Shown here piece by piece: positions 22,231 through 32,664 of a stretch of DNA of 64,000 bases. Under the pieces are notes generated by a model. That model had not been told where the DNA came from, did no database searches, and saw only the letters and a list, made by a program, of their open reading frames with translations. Every line of letters starts with the position of its first letter. The first letter of the stretch is position 1. Position numbers and translations under genes: made by a program. Source of the DNA: Rotaria sordida (Eukaryota; Rotifera; Eurotatoria; Philodinida; Philodinidae); contig CAJNOL010000819.1 in NCBI GenBank assembly GCA_905250125.1, positions 1-64,000 on the forward strand, written 5' to 3'.

Positions 22231-25035
22231 CGTTCCAGAAAGTCAGCGAATGGAAAGAATCTGAGGTAAAAAACTTGACCAAAAGGATTTCAACTTTCGG
22301 AAAGTCAACCAATCAGAAGAATTTGGGGTCTGCGTATCAACGATTACAAATGGACTGTGACAAGATCATCGGTTGAGATTTTTCATCAATTGTGCTAGGA
22401 TGCGAAATGGATTAAAGACTTTCCGTTTTCTTTGAGTTGTAGATACCTGAAAGTTCAGAGAGGTTTTCTCTGTCGTAATGGTTTTTGCCGATGCTATCAT
22501 AGATGCGTGTATGTTTGGAGGGTTGGGTATGCCGAATTTCAGGTTGGCTTCTCTTGGTGTTGCATTTATTGGTTGGAAACGAAATGAACTCGTGTTATGG
22601 ATGTGGACATCCCATAATGAGAACGGAGCGTGTGGTTCAACTTGGATTCACAATCATTACACTAATGCGATCGTTGTATTATGGGTTTACTTTTGTATGG
22701 ATGATGCAGATTATAATTCTTTTACGGCTATCGTACCGTTTTTGGTATAGGATATGGCTGTCTGTAGCTTTTCACGAAAGTGGTTAATATTTGGAATACT
22801 ATTTTCTGGGATTGCCTGTCTGAAACGGGAATTGAGAATCATTACTGATAAGTGAGGCAGAAAGTATCGCTGCCAAAAAAATGGAAATCTAGTGCGAAAT
22901 TCTTTCGTGACGGCTGAAAAAATGTCAGTGAAAGTAACTTGGTCAGTTTCAGCCAAGTTTCTTTCAGATATTGGTAACGAGAAGTTCCTTACCTATGAAA
23001 ATATCAGATAAAGTCTGAGAAGATAGAATAAAACACCTTGCACTGGATCTTCAGTTTCCTTTCTTCCAGTAACAATCAAAAACCTGTGTCTTAGATGTCA
23101 CTGAATATGGGTTTGAGAATAGTTGTGGGTGCCAAGAAAGGGATACTTATGTATATGTGGGCACACATCACAGTCTGCGTCACACGGCTATGTATGTGAA
23201 TGTTTCCGTCGTTGGTATGATTAAGATGATTTTTCTGGATTTGCATGCGAAGTACGGCGTGGATCGGCATGGAATTCTTTGCCTAGCTGTAGTTATTACT
23301 CTTGACTGTCAGTATATATAGTATTATGAAATCTAGCTGTCGTTTTCTGCATCGACATATTAAGGGTGAGTCAGCGCTATGGATTTGAAAATTTGTTAGT
23401 CTGCGGGTGTGAGAATATGGGAGGATTGATGTTTACGTGCTCACGTTTGGAGATAGACATGGTAGTCTGACAGCATGTGACGATAGAGATGTGCGTCGTG
23501 AGGGCTGTCTAGAGAATTGCGCGAGTTTAAAAGTGTGCGGAAAGATGGGTATGGGTGTGAAGAGATGTGAGAATAGAGATATGAATGTGGACAGGTTTCA
23601 GGAGAACGATGTGGATGCGGATAAGTTTGTAGATAGACATGTAATTAATTAAAACTTTCAATACAGCTGTGACTGTTAAGACGGGTATGAAGATGAGAAT
23701 GCGAGTGGATGTGAGTGGATGGGACATGGATGGGGATCTGAAGAAGTATGAGAACAGGGATATGGGTGTGAAAAGAGGTTTGAAGATAAGAATGAGTGGA
23801 GAGATGTGTTAGGATAGCGATCATGATAGTGAAGGGTTGTGAGCATAAGGACGACGATGATGATGAGTGTCTGAATATAGGTGTGGTTAATGATGATTTT
23901 CAAGATAGCTGTGAGAATTAAGAGAGTAATATGAGTAAGTATGCAATTGTTGAGAGGTATCAAGAGAAGAATCTAGATATGGAGGAGTTTGCCGGTGGGA
24001 ATGAGGATAGTCAGGGACGTGAGAATATGGCTAGGGGTTGATGAAAGATGTAGATGTGGAGCAGTTTGAGGAAATCGATGTGGATGTGAAGGATTACGAG
24101 CATATGAATGTGAATGTGGAGAAGTTTTAGGGTAGGGATATGGTTGATGAGGTATGTTAAGATAGCTCTGCAAGTGTGAGTCAATGAAGGGATAGAGATA
24201 CAGATGTGAAAGCATGCAAGAAGAGAGATGCGAGCGTGAAGTGATTGCACGATGTGACTGAGGCGTGTGAGGATACGGATGACGCTTGTGAGGGTTTGTG
24301 ACCCTACAAATCGGAGTGATGAAGAGCGTGAAGATAGAGATGTGGCCGATAGCGGGTAACAGGATAGATGTGAGAGTTCAGGGGTACAAGCGACAAGAAT
24401 TCGGGTGTAGAGGAATGTAGGGTAAAGGATGTATGTGTAAAAGGATTGATCAAACGGGATGACCATGGTGGGATTTGTAAGGATAAGAATTTGTTTCATT
24501 GGGAGAATCTATTACGATAGCGGTGGGAGTGCGGAGGGGTATCAAGATTATGATGTGGATGGGAAGGGTGTGAGAGTATGGACGTGGGTATGGAGATATA
24601 AGCTATAGAGTTGAGAATATTGAGAGGTGTGAGAATAGGAGTGCTAGCGTTAACCGGTGTGGCAATTATTGCGTCTGTAGAGAGGACTGTAACCCTGGAG
24701 GTAACTGTGGGCGTTAGGACAAGAGAGATTCTAGTTGAACGATAGGGAGGTGAGTTTGACTACGTGCGAGCTTCAGAATGTCGGAGTAGAGGGCTTCTAC
24801 TAAAACAGTGCGAAGATGGAGTATTCTGGAGATAGGGTTGTCATTGTGGACGGATTTGGGTGTAGGAATCTGGATGAGAGGTATTAGTGTTAATACTGGT
24901 GGGTGTGAATGGATAAAGTTGTAGCTGTCGAGTGTGGATATGGGTACTGGTTTCGATGTGTGGCTAGTGTGAATGTGGGTGGGTGGGTTTTGGTGCGTGT
25001 GGTTGTGGCTGTGGAGTGTGAGGTGTGGGTTTGGC
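21960..25035. repeat. G/T-rich strand-asymmetric degenerate repeat block with TGTGGG units
   Basis: For about 3 kb the plus strand is enriched in G and T and holds irregular words such as GATGTGG, GTGAGAATA, GTGTGGG and TATGGGTGTG. At 21967-21984 three hexamers sit in register (TGTGGG, TGTGGG, TATGGG). Near 24955-25035 there is a second dense patch of GTGGGTGGG and GTGTGGTTGTGG words. TGTGGG is the telomeric hexamer reported for bdelloid rotifers. The block may be a decayed subtelomeric or telomere-derived array or a diverged minisatellite. A part at about 22440-23060 is more complex in sequence. Open frames on either strand here are mostly composition artefacts. Confidence 0.6.
22711..22956 (-). 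CDS. Short non-repetitive open frame, unknown
   Basis: This 81-codon minus-strand frame is of normal amino-acid complexity (for example F-R-T-R-F-P-F-F-W-Q-R-Y-F, then I-P-N-I-N-H-F-R-E-K). It uses GCC, CCC and GTC codons more than the window's genes do. It sits inside the G/T-rich block, in its one non-repetitive part. A CATAG followed by GTAAGG lies upstream on the same strand, so exon structure is possible. I recognise no family. It could be a fragment of a mobile element or an accident of composition. Confidence 0.25.
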   Translation of the reverse strand: MAETDQVTFTDIFSAVTKEFRTRFPFFWQRYFLPHLSVMILNSRFRQAIPENSIPNINHFREKLQTAISYTKNGTIAVKEL

Positions 25036-27547
25036 TCTGTTCATCTTGGCATACCCACCTCATGAAGTGTCGAAACTTTTAGCTCGCCCTACAGATGTGC
25101 AGGTGTAAAGTAATAGGCACAACGATATAATCAGTAACATACGGGTATGAAGATACAAATATAAGAGTCTAGATATATTGATATAGGTATGGGAGTATAT
25201 GAGTAAGAATGTAATTGTAAAGATATATGAATAAGCATTGAGGCAACGGGATATAGTGTATTCATTTTTAATATTTGTACACATTGTTTAATAACGTTAT
25301 CTGGGTTTATCTTGTGTATGGGTCTCATTAAAGCGATCATAATGGTAGACACTGAATTTTTACCATTGTTGTTATGAGTCTTAATATTTATTTTTTTTAT
25401 AGCAAATTATATTGAATGGGAAACAAGTCAAGCATAGAACGGCCATGTTTGAAATCCGTTCGGATCCTGTCGGATCTCTGAAGTTTACTCGAATGATTCT
25501 ATAGAACTTTATCGAATCCATTCTTCGGAAGTTGCCGGATCCAATAATATCTTTCCCTAGCCAGATTATAAAATCAGATATTAGGTCTTATAAGATCAGA
25601 TGAAATCGTGGTCTCAGAAATCTTATATCAAATCGCACTTTAAGATTCTTGTAAGATCTTACCGTAGAACAATATTTTCTATAATCTTATTGGAATATCT
25701 TATTGAACAGCACGATCTTTCAGGAATCTCAAGGTACGACTTGATGTAAGATTTCTGGGACCATGATTTTTGTACGATTTTCGTATGACCTTACGAGATC
25801 ATACAAGAACAGAGGTACGATCATGTAAGATCTTACCGTCTGCTTGCTTGACCTGGGTAAGTAAATGTTCGATGGGTTCCAGATCACTTAATTTCTAAAT
25901 CAATCCGACAGGATCCGACCGAAAGAAGTCGGAATCAGACCATTTTTAACATAATCCAATATTGAATCCGATCGAATGCGACAGGATACAGTAGTTGGAC
26001 TCTTCAAACTGGATAGTGACACATGTTCCAAGAGTAGTGTAAATAGACATATTTTACATACAGAAGAATGACGAGCAATATATTATCTGACTATAATTAG
26101 ATTTCAATATATCCTGATGCTTCTAATCATTGAAGAAATTTCTTTTGTAATATTTCAATCTCACTTATGAATGTGTTTAGTGATGTATGAGCCTATGTCG
26201 CATGATATGTTTTCGTACTTTCAGAATTGAGCTAAGCGAGACCCATGGAGTCGATGGGTTACTGATTTCCTCTAGATTTTTTATTGTTCTTACTCTTATT
26301 TTGTTTAAAAAAAATTGAAACGATACAATCTTTGATTTTCCTGGAAAATGAACATTTCATGGTCAAACAATCAAATTTGGACAAATTTTTCCATAGTGAT
26401 GAATCGTATTTGGAATTTTTGGTCATCTTCTGGATCTTTGAAATATATAAATAATAGTGTATACTGTAGAGAAATAAATTCTCTACAGAATAGCCTAAGA
26501 AAATTTTTGGGTCAACAAAAATTTCTATAAGAAATTTTTTGAAAACTCTAAAAATTCACTTTTTTCAATTAGGGTTTTTGAAGTCTTTTCAATTATAAAA
26601 ACTATAAATATCATTGCTGAGACGAGAAAAGTACCTCAACTTGTTCAGTTTCATTTTTACTTTCAAATCAGACGTTGCTCAAAAAACAATCTCTTGTAAA
26701 ATGACTGAGAAAGACACGAAATATGGGCTGCTGGATTTTTGTGAAAATCAGACAATAGATTATCTTTCTTGAAAATCTCATATCTCGACAAAACACCATT
26801 TGTTTGGTCGAAAATTTTCGATGAATAGCTTTCTCGACATGATCTATTGAATGAGCATAGTCAAAATTGAATTCGAATACTTGACCATGTTATGCCTCTG
26901 TAGAAAAATTCTCGATAATCTGATGGATCCTCTCTTTAAAACTTGCTCAAACTGCAATCAATTGAATATAAGCGACATTAAAAAATCGTTAGAAGATCGA
27001 TTTATTAAAGCAATGGTTATAAAAATATATGAATATAGATTGTTTTGTCTCTAGTGATATAACTTTTAGTTTTTTTGTTTTTTTTTAATAGTATAATGGT
27101 CAATTGAAATATGTAAATGAAAGAATATTATCAGAATATATAAATAAATATTCTACTAGAATTAAAACTCAATTGTTATAACGATTGATATTTCTGATGA
27201 TGACAAATAAGTCAAAGAAAGTTTTGAAAAAATATCTCGATTATATATTGAACTAAGATATGTGATAGAAATCATATTTAGTTTCTTTCTATTGAATAAA
27301 AATTTGTTAAATTTATTATTTTTATTAAAATATAATTCGAGTAAAATAAAATTCTGATAAAAACAAATCCCTCAATATATCTTTTAATGAATAAATCAAA
27401 ATAAAATAGTCGATATCCCATAAAATAAATATTCGAAAAATAAATATTATATATTCGTTCGACCAATATATAGATTAAAACAAATCAAAGTGAAAACTAA
27501 AACATATAAATATGTCACCAAATCACCGGTTTAAAACCTATATTAAT
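25036..27547. other. Intergenic region with a foldback element and unassigned sequence
   Basis: No recognisable gene. Positions 25440-25990 hold an inverted-repeat element (separate entry). Positions 26220-27050 are less AT-rich and contain two motif-free plus-strand open frames (26348-26530 and 26851-27054); this looks like decayed transposon or non-coding DNA. The rest is AT-rich. Confidence 0.45.
25440..25990. mobile_element. Foldback-like element with nested inverted repeats
   Basis: Inverted pairs are nested around about 25690. CGGATCCTGTCGGAT (near 25462) is matched by ATCCGACAGGATCCG (near 25905). Inside that, ATCGTGGTCTCAGAAATCTTA (near 25607) is matched by the inverse TAAGATTTCTGGGACCATGAT (near 25745). 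GATC words recur throughout. No coding capacity and no clear target-site duplication, so the bounds are approximate. Confidence 0.5.
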
Positions 27548-29753
27548 TTAATGATCACGATTAACAGATGATTGTTTGAGATTTTTCTCTTGTTTTATTG
27601 ACGAAATATTTTCTTGAAGATCATGTTGAAATGAACTAATTAATACTGGTAATTTTTCGGAATTTAATCTTATTTTTTGTTTATATGGATATTGTGTTGC
27701 CCATGATTGTAATTCACCTGATGCAAATATCATATAAAATAATGAACATATATAAAGAACAAAAGATGCGATTGTAAATACATGACGCCATCCAATTAAA
27801 TCCTAGAATTATTAAAATTTAAAAACAAAAATCTTTTTTTATTTAAAATAATAAATAATAACTTGTTGTTTAGTAAGAAGACCAGCAACAATTGGACTAA
27901 TTATACCAGCTGATGTACCAATAACTGCTGTAAAACCAGCTATAACAGATGCATAACGTGGAGCTAAATCTTGATGATTTAAATGCCAACCAGATACCAT
28001 TAAACCACTTGAACCAACACCAATTGTAAGTAATGCAATTCCAAGATACGAATTTTTGACATAAGACATGATTAAAAGACAACTACCTTCTATTATATAT
28101 CCTATTAAGAAAACAACAACAATCAGAATAATAAAATTAAAATAATATATTAAATAATAAATATATATTACCAGTACAAGTCATTATTTTTCTAACATTT
28201 GTTGTTGACCATAATAAAATTAAACGCATATAATCAGCAATAAATCCACTTAATAAAGCTACAAGAACTTTCATAATATGTGGTAATGATCCAAGTGTAC
28301 CATTTTCTGTAACACTAAAACCAAATGCATTTAAAAAAGCTGGTTGATTTGTTAGTAATAAATAAAATGTCCATCCACGTGCAAAATGTGCTAAACATAT
28401 TGACCAAACTGGTAATGATATTAAGATTATTTTCCATGGAACTTTAGAAATTGAATCTGTTTCTTTTTCATCATAGATATATTTAACATCATATATACTT
28501 TTTTCTATATAAATTAATTCTTCTTTAGATATTGTTGGATGTTCACTTGGTTTTTCATATATTAAATAAATAAATAATAATGACCATATTAAACCAAGAA
28601 TAGCTAAATATATAACATTTATTATAAACATTTTTTTTTCTTTTTTTATTTATTTAAGATTTATTGAAAATAAAAGCCCAATTAATCATGCATTAGTATC
28701 AATACGAAAGCAACAAACATATTTACCCACCCGATAATATATATATATATTGATTTCATTTAAATATCAACATATAATAGAAAAATCTTTAAATAGATCC
28801 CATCCCTTAGAATAAGAAGGACCAACCAATAATAAAAAAATAAATTCATTGATTATTTTCGATACCTGATACATAATAAATTGAATAATGTCCTGCATAT
28901 TTTGCTGTAAATCCTCCCAAGAAAAAACCAACAACTGGACCTGCATAAAGACCTTAAATATATAAATAAAAAAAAGGAAAATATATGTTTATCTGTCTTG
29001 TTTTTTTAATGTAAAACTTGTACCTGCATAAATAAATCCACCCATTCTTCCACGTTCACCTGGTGGACACCAATTAGCAATAATACCATGTGATGATGGA
29101 AAAGCACAACCCTAATATTGATTAATTCAATTTATATTAAATAAATAAATAAATATGTTTTTTGTTTTTTACTGCGCATAGTCCTTGAATTAATCTAACA
29201 AAACCAGTTATATAATAATTTAATTTATATGTTGACGGTATTCGAGTTATCGATAATGGCATTAACATATTTAATATAAATAATATTATTAATGGATATA
29301 GAAATATTCTTAAAAAAATTAAATTATATATTTATTAAATAAATAAATAAATAAATAAAATAATACTTTGTTGCCGATAATTTATGAACAAGAAAACCAG
29401 CTGGAATATGTATTACCAAATATCCAAGATAAAATATTGAATTAAGATAACCTAATTCAACTGATGTCCAATTTAGTTTTGATGTCTATATATATATATA
29501 TATGAAATAGAATGAATTTTGTTTAAAAAAAAAATCTAAAAACCGTATATGGTAATTGATGGTCATCGATGATAACATCTTTTGAATGATGTGGATTTAA
29601 TATTAACGAATTTGTAATTGCAAAATTTGTTTGAATAACAGTTAAAATAAGTAAACCAAATGATGTTAATATAGCAAGAATAAGACGTTTTGGAATATAA
29701 TTCGATTTTATTGAATTAAATTCATTTTTACAAATCATTTCTTTATTTATCAT
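27548..29753 (-). CDS. SLC17-type anion/vesicular transporter (major facilitator superfamily)
   Basis: The protein has 533 residues in eight exons: 29753-29544, 29485-29367, 29308-29173, 29111-29024, 28952-28866, 28639-28172, 28101-27863 and 27802-27548. They total 1602 bases and the frame is kept at every junction. SLC17 proteins (sialin, VGLUT, VNUT) carry organic anions across lysosomal and vesicle membranes. Family landmarks include L-G-Y-L-V-I-H-I-P-A-G in TM2, R-L-I-Q-G-L, F-P-S-S-H-G-I-I-A-N-W-C-P-P-G-E-R-G-R in the TM4 region, E-K-P-S-E-H-P-T-I-S-K-E-E in the central loop, P-V-W-S-I-C-L-A-H-F, D-L-A-P-R-Y-A-S-V-I-A-G-F-T-A and the terminal F-A-S-G-E-L-Q-S-W-A. The length is normal for the family. 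Introns are 50-67 bases except the fifth (about 226). The tail is charged and presumably cytosolic. Substrate cannot be told from sequence. Confidence 0.9.
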
Positions 29754-30122
29754 TATTTATTAAACTATTTTTATTTTAATAAAGATTTATAAATAATATT
29801 TTATTTATAATTATTAAATAATTATCATTTAATATAATATCGAATAGAGGACATCTGAAAAGAATTTCTTTTATTTAACTATTATTAGAATTAAATAATA
29901 GATTTTTTTTTATTCAATATTTATATAAAATAATAAATAAAATGATCTAGTTATCAATAATCTTTCAATGTTATTCTATATGAGATTTTGTTTATTTTCT
30001 TCTCTATAGAATCATATTTCATAATTTTATCTTTTTTTCATAGACATTTATTAGATAAGAATTATATCGATTTATAAAAGATTTGAAAGTGAAAAAAAGT
30101 AAAAGGTTCGAGTAAGATAAAA
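29754..30122. promoter_or_regulatory. Intergenic region between divergent genes
   Basis: These 369 AT-rich bases separate the start of the SLC17-type transporter (minus) from the start of the cysteine-rich secreted protein (plus). Both promoters must lie here, but I see no distinct element. Confidence 0.4.
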
Positions 30123-30794
30123 ATGATGATTTATTTGTTAAAGAGAATGCGTTTAGTTGGTTTAATATGTTTATTTAGTTTATTTAATATAAATAAATGT
30201 GATGATATTGATAAATATGGTCGACTTCGTAATAAATGTCAACGAACACCATCAAGTCGAGATTGTTTAGAATTAAAATCAAAATTTATTGATTTAATTA
30301 AAAAATGTGAAAATAAAACAAGAGAAGAAGAAATAACTATTTGTCAACAAATAAAAATAAAATTCTGTGCTGTTTTTCCATCAAATTGTCTTCAATCATC
30401 AACAATAAAACAAATATCTATTAAAACAACAAAATCAAAATTAATTAAAACAACAAAATCAAAGTTAATTAAAACAACAAAATCATCAACAATTAAATCA
30501 AATATATCCGAAAATTCTTCATTAACAAATGAAGAATTTTCTAAAGTTCCATTTAATCCTGATGAATTACGTGAACGTGGTGAATATTGTATTCGTAATG
30601 GAAAAGAAAAAAAATGTCAAGATTTATTAAATAATCTTAAAAAAAGATATTCATCATGTGTTAAAAACAAATCTAAAATAACAAGTACAACAACATCACC
30701 TCAATCTCAACAAATTGATTGCCATTCATTTCAATCACATTTATGTAAAGCTTTTCCAAAATTTCCACCATGTATTAAAAAAAAATTAAATTAA
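30123..30794 (+). CDS. Secreted protein with a duplicated six-cysteine module
   Basis: The gene is an intronless frame of 223 residues. The N-terminus has a short basic stretch and a hydrophobic core (residues about 11-23) ending before Cys26, consistent with a signal peptide. Two cysteine modules follow. Module 1 has Cys39, 48, 62, 74, 82 and 89 (gaps 8, 13, 11, 7, 6). Module 2 has Cys156, 165, 179, 200, 208 and 217 (gaps 8, 13, 20, 7, 8). Both end with C-[AK]-[VA]-F-P before the last Cys, so they are an internal duplication. The linker contains three tandem copies of an I-K-T-T-K-S-K/S unit plus Ser/Thr, like a mucin-type spacer. Two in-frame ATGs open the frame. I do not recognise the family. 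It is likely extracellular with three disulfides per module. Confidence 0.65.
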   Translation: MMIYLLKRMRLVGLICLFSLFNINKCDDIDKYGRLRNKCQRTPSSRDCLELKSKFIDLIKKCENKTREEEITICQQIKIKFCAVFPSNCLQSSTIKQISIKTTKSKLIKTTKSKLIKTTKSSTIKSNISENSSLTNEEFSKVPFNPDELRERGEYCIRNGKEKKCQDLLNNLKKRYSSCVKNKSKITSTTTSPQSQQIDCHSFQSHLCKAFPKFPPCIKKKLN

Positions 30795-32664
30795 TATATT
30801 TTATCTAGAAATAGAAAAATAAAATTCAACACAACAAATATTAACAAATAAAAATAAATGATTTTTTTTTCAAGATGATTTCTTTTTATTTAATCAAATA
30901 ATTAAAATCTATGAAAAAGAACAATTTCAAAAAACGCTATTAAGTTTGCTTCATAAAAGCAAATCGAAGATGAAATAACAAAGAAAATATGTTTAATCTG
31001 TTCAGTGATGAGCTTGATAAAGATCATTTATAAAAACATTAACTTAATATGTTATATAACTTGCACATAATTAAACCTTTTTCTTTCGACAATTGTCATC
31101 TTTTACATTTTTATTCACTTATTTACAATTTATTCCAATAACACATTTTTTTTTTGTCTGCTGAGACATCTAAAACAAAAAATAAATATATATTTTATCA
31201 AACAAATTTCGTTTTCTATTTTTCTTTTTTATTTAATTCAACAGCGACTTTTTAATAAAATCTCTTACTCATTTTATTTTACAGATTATCTATTATATAG
31301 TGTCTACCTAAATTATCCGAGAAGATCTTATTTCGATTTTATTTCGTAATCGAAAGTTTGTGATTTGAATAGAGAATATTCTTTTCCATACAAATATTAT
31401 AAAATGATCATTATCGATAAATTATCAAAAACAGAACATCCAATATACCAAGACCCTACTTTTTCAACACCTCGAAGTCATGAAAAAAACGTCGTTTTGT
31501 TTTTCTAGATCGATAGAGTATCCTATTTTATAGAAAATGAGTCGTTTACGAGCTTTCTACAACCTTCCTATTACAATATATAAACATCACAAAAATTAAA
31601 AAAAATGTGAAATTTATCAGAAAACTAGGAAAAAACTGCATTTTTTGGATATTGGTCTTAACGTCAATGTTAGTTACAAGTTAACAGATAGAAAAACAAA
31701 GAGATAACCTAGTTGTCAAACATTTTCTCAATAAAATCATTTCTAGTCTTGCTCAATTATATTCAAGAAAATTTCTATCAATCATAGACTACACTAGAAT
31801 AATCTATGTTAATCGATCATTGTATAACTAGCATTTATTTCACACTAGAATATTTCTATAAGAGAAAAATGATGGAAGATCGAGGGGAGGAAGAAGACTT
31901 TTCTTCACAAGTCTATTTATATAAATAGATAATTATCATAAATAAGATGAAGTTGAACTTAATTGACTATGATAAATAATATTGGTATAAACTTGTCTCA
32001 ATGTGGGTGACAAATATTAGTGTAACCTTAAAAGAGAGTTAGAATTTGAAGGTAACGAACTAGCGGAGTAGAATTGATCCTAAAGTAATTATCTCTATCG
32101 ATTCTAATTGAGATAATTATATAAAAAGGTGTTCTATATGATGAGTATTATCGAGTAACGATTTCTAGTTTGATAGATGTTTATTCTTGTCTTATATATT
32201 TCGATCGATTTTTGAATAGTTGAATAAATAAATAAATATTATTTAATATAATGTAAATAATATTGATTTGTTGTTCGAATAATTGTTATTGTTATTGTTA
32301 AATTGAATATAAAATTTTGTAAAACTAATCTATTAACTTAATATGAATAATATTTGTTTATTTTGTTAAATGAATATATTATTTATCTATAATATAAATT
32401 GACTCTATCAATACAATAATAGTGCCTTGTAGATTAATATCAAATTGAAGTTTTTTTTGTGCAAAAAAAAAGATTAGTTGAAAGCATAAAAAAACAAGAA
32501 AAAATTTTCATAGAAATTGACCAAATATAAAGATGAAGAAGAAAGAAATCCTAATATACACATTGAAATATAAACAGACGGAATTTTCATTTTTGTCAAA
32601 AATTGATATAGAAAAAAGAAAAAAGAAAAAAACAAAGTGGAATCTATATTAATCTTATTCGTTT
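30795..32664. other. Intergenic AT-rich region
   Basis: No gene seen between the secreted protein and the 3' end of the transferrin gene. A/T homopolymers and short TTTATT repeats only. Confidence 0.5.

Noticed and set aside
22478-22787. Overlapping plus-strand open frames in the G/T-rich block
   Set aside because: Gly/Trp/Val-rich readings follow from G/T composition and have no motif.
23527-24499. Minus-strand Ser/His/Thr/Pro-rich open frames
   Set aside because: They are translations of the complementary C/A-rich repeat strand, not proteins.
31430-31660. Possible foldback pair CCAATATACCAAGACC and GGATATTGGTCTT
   Set aside because: The words do not pair over more than a few bases once aligned.
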